A DNA stretch of 8,479 nucleotides, taken from contig JBBQYA010000109.1 in NCBI GenBank assembly GCA_038209155.1, positions 1-8,479 on the forward strand, in the 5' to 3' direction. The DNA comes from JBBQYA01 sp038209155. Its GTDB lineage: Bacteria; Bacteroidota; Bacteroidia; Sphingobacteriales; Sphingobacteriaceae. The translations under genes were made by a program, and so were the position numbers. This document shows positions 6,560 through 8,479 of this stretch, one piece after another (within the stretch, counting starts at the first letter, position 1; every line of letters begins with the position of its first letter). The notes under the pieces are model-generated. The model was not told the origin of the DNA. It searched no databases and saw nothing but the letters and a program-made list of their open reading frames with translations.

Positions 6560-6940
6560 TCAGAGAACTAATCTTTTAAAGATTAGACTTTTACTACCAA
6601 AATTTAATAGTAAACCAACTTCAAGTTTATATGCTTTTAAATAGTTTAAAACTTAAGCAAGATGCACATCTTCAAGAGCTATTGAAGCTTTTAATTCAAC
6701 TAAAACTTTTCCTTCCACAACAAAATCTGCTCTTCTTTTTCCGATTGGTTCTTGTAATTCCTTATAGAAAATTTCCTGCTCAATTTCTCTTACAAACTCC
6801 AATTTTGCCTGTTTTAACTCCTAGGCAAGAGCTCTTTAATAGATGACCTCTTGGAAACCGTTTCCTAAAAATTTATGCACTTCAAAGGATGCTCCGATAA
6901 TTATTTCTATAATTTCTTTGTACTTTAAATCTACATTCAT
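6560..6940 (-). pseudogene. Broken GxxExxY-family (PDDEXK-like) protein
   Basis: One continuous reading frame of 126 codons plus a final TGA (6562-6560), starting at ATG 6940, encodes a near-complete GxxExxY protein. It has GASFEVHKFLGNG, then the name-giving G28-F-Q-E31-V-I-Y34, the presumed nuclease-like residues Asp72 in RRADFVVEGK and Glu82/Lys84 in LVELKA, and the family ending LNYLKAYKLEVGLLLNFGS. It is interrupted by TAA at 6838-6836, TAG at 6823-6821 and TAA at 6655-6653. There are no frameshifts, so decay is recent or the frame has been protected from indels. The first and third stops sit where relatives usually have Gln (after GxxExxY and after HLA), consistent with single C-to-T changes. 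The family is widespread in Bacteroidota. Its biological role is not established, and a nuclease role is inferred only from the PDDEXK-like pattern. Confidence 0.9.
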
Positions 6941-7005
6941 AATTATTTTATTTATTTAAATATTTGTAATCTTTTAACTTTCAATGCAACAGCATTCCCC
7001 CTTTG

Positions 7006-7047
7006 TCTGAATCACGGATTTAAGGGATTTATGGATTTCACGGATTT
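7006..7047. repeat. AATCCGTG-type repeat, copy A
   Basis: A 42-nt stretch, plus strand, starting TCTGAATCACGGATTT and ending GGATTTCACGGATTT. It is built of roughly 9-nt units ending in GATTT (CACGGATTT, AAGGGATTT, ATGGATTT, CACGGATTT). It is a direct repeat of copy B 65 nt away, differing at one base by eye. The minus-strand form contains AATCCGTGATTCAGA. Confidence 0.9.
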
Positions 7048-7070
7048 TTATTTTTTTGCATACCCTTTTA

Positions 7071-7112
7071 TCTGAATCACGGATTTAAGGGATTTATGGA
7101 TTTCACTGATTT
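7071..7112. repeat. AATCCGTG-type repeat, copy B
   Basis: The second 42-nt direct copy, differing from copy A only by T for G near its end (CACTGATTT). Read on the minus strand, a 30-codon frame from ATG 7140 to TAA 7050-7048 translates the repeat (ISEIHKSLKSVIQ). I treat that frame as translated repeat, not a gene, though the matching frame near HK1 (INKIHKSVIQ) shows the two tracts are homologous. Confidence 0.9.
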
Positions 7113-7153
7113 GTTGAATTTGTTTATTTTTCTGTGTCATCTTTTAATCATTT

Positions 7154-7169
7154 AAATCCGTAATTCAGA
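7154..7169. repeat. Inverted partner of the repeat, overlapping the HK2 stop codon
   Basis: AAATCCGTAATTCAGA on the plus strand is the reverse complement, with one mismatch, of the first 16 nt of copies A and B. It contains the HK2 TGA (7167-7165), so the repeat starts right at the end of the kinase gene. With copy B it could form a long-looped hairpin at the 3' end of the HK2 mRNA and might act in transcript ending or stability. The HK1 stop context shares its first bases (TCTGAATTA). Confidence 0.7.
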
Positions 7170-8479
7170 CAACAGATAATTGAATAATAAACACACTTCC
7201 TTCTCCTTCCTTCGTTTCCACTTTCAGTTCTCCCCCATGCGCTTTTATAATATCATAACTCAAACTCAATCCTAACCCAGTGCCCTGCCCGGTTGGTTTG
7301 GTGGTAAAGAAGGGTTGGAATATTTTATCGACAATATTTTGCGGAATGCCGTTTCCGTTGTCATTTATAGAGATCAAAATAGAATCTCCGACTTTTTTGG
7401 TGCTGATAGAAACAGTTGGTTCATAAGTCTCATCCTGCTGTGTCTCGACTCGTTGGGAAGCTTGTCGAAGGGTATTTTTCTCATTTACAGCATAAAAAGC
7501 ATTGGTCAGCAAATTCAAAACCACTCTTCCAATATCCTGAGGAATGATATTTATTTTTTCAAGAGAAGCATCAAAATCAGTTCTCATTATTGCATTAAAA
7601 CTTTTGTCTTTTGCACGTAAGCCATGATAGCTCAATCTTAAATATTCATCACAAAGAGCATTGATATCCGTTGGCTCTTTCTTGCCAGAACTGCTTCTTG
7701 AATGTTGCAGCATTCCTTTTACAATAGCATCAGCACGCTTGCCATGGTGGTTTATTTTATCTAAGTTTAAAATCACATCCGTAGCAATCTCTTTTGCATC
7801 TTCATGATTGCCATTGTCTAATTCGGTTTTCATTTCCTCCAGCAGTTCTTTGCTTACTTCACTAAAATTATTTACAAAGTTTAAAGGGTTTTGTATTTCG
7901 TGTGCAATGCCTGCAGTGAGTTCACCAAGGCTGGCCATTTTTTCGGATTGGATAAGTTGAGTTTGGGTTTGTTTTAGTTCGGTTAACACTTTATTTGTTT
8001 GGTCCCGTTGGTATTCAATTTCTTGTTTTTGCTTTTGCAAAAGGGTGTTGGCTTTTTGTTTTATCCGGTTACTGCGGATTAATACAATTACCGAGATAAT
8101 AATTAAACCCAACACAATTAATGCGCTGATTAAAAAATTACGCTGCCCTTTTTTTTGTTCGTTTAGTTCTGTTATCTGCGCTTCTTTTTTGGAAAGATCA
8201 TAATTGTATTGAAGCATGCTGGTTTTATTGGTGATCTCACTGTTGAGCATACTATCCCGGTAAGCGATGTACTGTATGTGATTGAGGTAAGCATTTTGGT
8301 AATCTCTTTTATAAGTATAGGCATTGGCAAGAGCAAAAGTATTGTCTCTTAAATATTCTACTGTTCCCATTTCTTTTGCAGCAGCCAAACCTTGCTGCCC
8401 GTAATAGATGGCACTATCCACCATCTGTTTCTTTAAATAAGCCCGCGATAAAATCCCATAAATCCAACTCTCACCTTCC
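7165..8479 (-). CDS. TPR-type sensor histidine kinase (HK2), N-terminus outside window
   Basis: The frame is open to the right edge: 18 codons (EGESWIYGILSRAYLKKQ) precede the first in-window Met at 8424, so the true start lies beyond the window. Numbering from that Met, residues ~1-60 are helical TPR-like repeats (DSAIYYGQQGLAAAKEMG; ALANAYTYKRDYQNAY). Next come a short coiled coil, one membrane segment (~97-116, FLISALIVLGLIIISVIVLI), a second coiled coil (~118-160), and a DHp domain with His175 in AGIAHEIQNPLNFVNN. The HATPase_c domain follows, with Asn308 (NLLTNAFYAV), Asp355 (DNGNGIP), FQPFFTTK, and GQGTGLGLS. This is the common Bacteroidota TPR-TM-kinase layout, probably with the TPRs outside the inner membrane. 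The loop between N-box and G1 box contains a 10-codon insert (319-328) with the look of a dispersed repeat. No regulator directly follows it; the repeat tract and dead GxxExxY gene do. Confidence 0.95.
   Translation of the reverse strand, partial: EGESWIYGILSRAYLKKQMVDSAIYYGQQGLAAAKEMGTVEYLRDNTFALANAYTYKRDYQNAYLNHIQYIAYRDSMLNSEITNKTSMLQYNYDLSKKEAQITELNEQKKGQRNFLISALIVLGLIIISVIVLIRSNRIKQKANTLLQKQKQEIEYQRDQTNKVLTELKQTQTQLIQSEKMASLGELTAGIAHEIQNPLNFVNNFSEVSKELLEEMKTELDNGNHEDAKEIATDVILNLDKINHHGKRADAIVKGMLQHSRSSSGKKEPTDINALCDEYLRLSYHGLRAKDKSFNAIMRTDFDASLEKINIIPQDIGRVVLNLLTNAFYAVNEKNTLRQASQRVETQQDETYEPTVSISTKKVGDSILISINDNGNGIPQNIVDKIFQPFFTTKPTGQGTGLGLSLSYDIIKAHGGELKVETKEGEGSVFIIQLSVV
7441..7470 (-). 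repeat. REP-like insert in the HK2 ATP-binding domain
   Basis: Minus-strand CTTCGACAAGCTTCCCAACG followed by AGTCGAGACA is clearly richer in G+C than its surroundings. It contains an interrupted inverted repeat (TCGAC / GTCGA) and resembles the CTTCGACAAGCTCAG-type dispersed repeats found in many environmental and Bacteroidota genomes. It adds exactly 10 codons (LRQASQRVET) in a loop where HK1 has an unrelated, shorter sequence, and keeps the frame open. Confidence 0.6.

Larger units (their letters stand above)
6488..7169. mobile_element. Possible decayed repeat-bounded GxxExxY element
   Basis: The only gene content between HK2 and HK1 is a dead GxxExxY-family gene, with repeat copy D on one side and copies A, B and the inverted end 7154-7169 on the other. 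This resembles an accessory module brought in with, or by, the repeat. There is no transposase, no classical terminal inverted repeat and no target-site duplication that I can identify, so calling it a mobile element is inference. Confidence 0.3.

Noticed and set aside
6568..6586. Perfect palindrome CTAATCTTT-T-AAAGATTAG as a possible terminator
   Set aside because: It lies within the last codons of the GxxExxY pseudogene (SLIFKRLVL), where the family sequence itself explains it, and it has no following U-run on the minus strand.
6631..6846. Plus-strand open frame of 71 codons
   Set aside because: It is the antisense of the GxxExxY pseudogene, whose minus-strand reading matches a known family. 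The plus-strand translation is low complexity and resembles nothing.
4991..7112. CRISPR array
   Set aside because: The repeats are few, made of short internal units and irregularly spaced, copies A and B are only 23 nt apart with no further regular spacers, and there are no cas genes.
7048..7140. 30-codon minus-strand frame after HK2 as a small protein gene
   Set aside because: It is almost entirely translated repeat DNA. The corresponding frame near HK1 has diverged and continues into the kinase remnant, so there is no sign of protein-level conservation.

Overview
The window looks like part of an AT-rich Bacteroidota chromosome (Flavobacteriia/Cytophagia/Chitinophagia-like). The evidence is the low GC content, starts without a recognisable Shine-Dalgarno sequence, and typical Bacteroidota families: sensor kinases with a TQxQLIQSEKMASLGELTAGIAHE-type core, an HD protein joined to YitT/DUF2179, and a GxxExxY protein. 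Every supported gene or gene remnant lies on the minus strand, so transcription runs from high to low coordinates. The genus cannot be determined from this sequence.

In transcription order: (1) 8479-7165 is a TPR-type sensor histidine kinase (HK2) whose N-terminus lies outside the window. (2) 7169-6416 has no intact gene. It holds copies of a short AATCCGTG-type repeat and a GxxExxY (PDDEXK-like) gene broken by three stop codons. (3) 6415-5054 is a membrane-anchored histidine kinase (HK1), closely paralogous to HK2 in its kinase core. (4) 5049-4879 is a second repeat tract fused to the last ~36 codons of a third, otherwise lost kinase. (5) 4882-4505 is a single-domain response regulator. (6) 4508-3477 is a response regulator fused to a class III adenylate cyclase. 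(7) 3450-1990 is an HD-phosphohydrolase domain fused to a complete YitT/DUF2179 membrane protein. (8) 1940-771 is an exported transglutaminase-like protein. (9) 702-309 is a VOC/glyoxalase-family gene wrecked by two frameshifts and two stops. (10) 232-1 is the start of an exported protein whose initiation codon reads ATA.

The functional core is a phosphorelay-to-cAMP cassette: HK1 -> REC -> REC-adenylate cyclase -> HD-YitT. The kinase remnant overlaps the REC gene by ATGA, the REC gene overlaps the cyclase gene by ATGA, and the HD-YitT start follows the cyclase stop by 26 nt. The cyclase has all six canonical catalytic positions, with the Lys/Thr purine-binding pair of class IIIb enzymes. The HD domain could be the opposing phosphodiesterase, but that is inference. 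Around this core the DNA has been reshaped by duplication: two kinases carry homologous repeat-rich tails, a third kinase survives only as a tail, and nearby genes are decaying.
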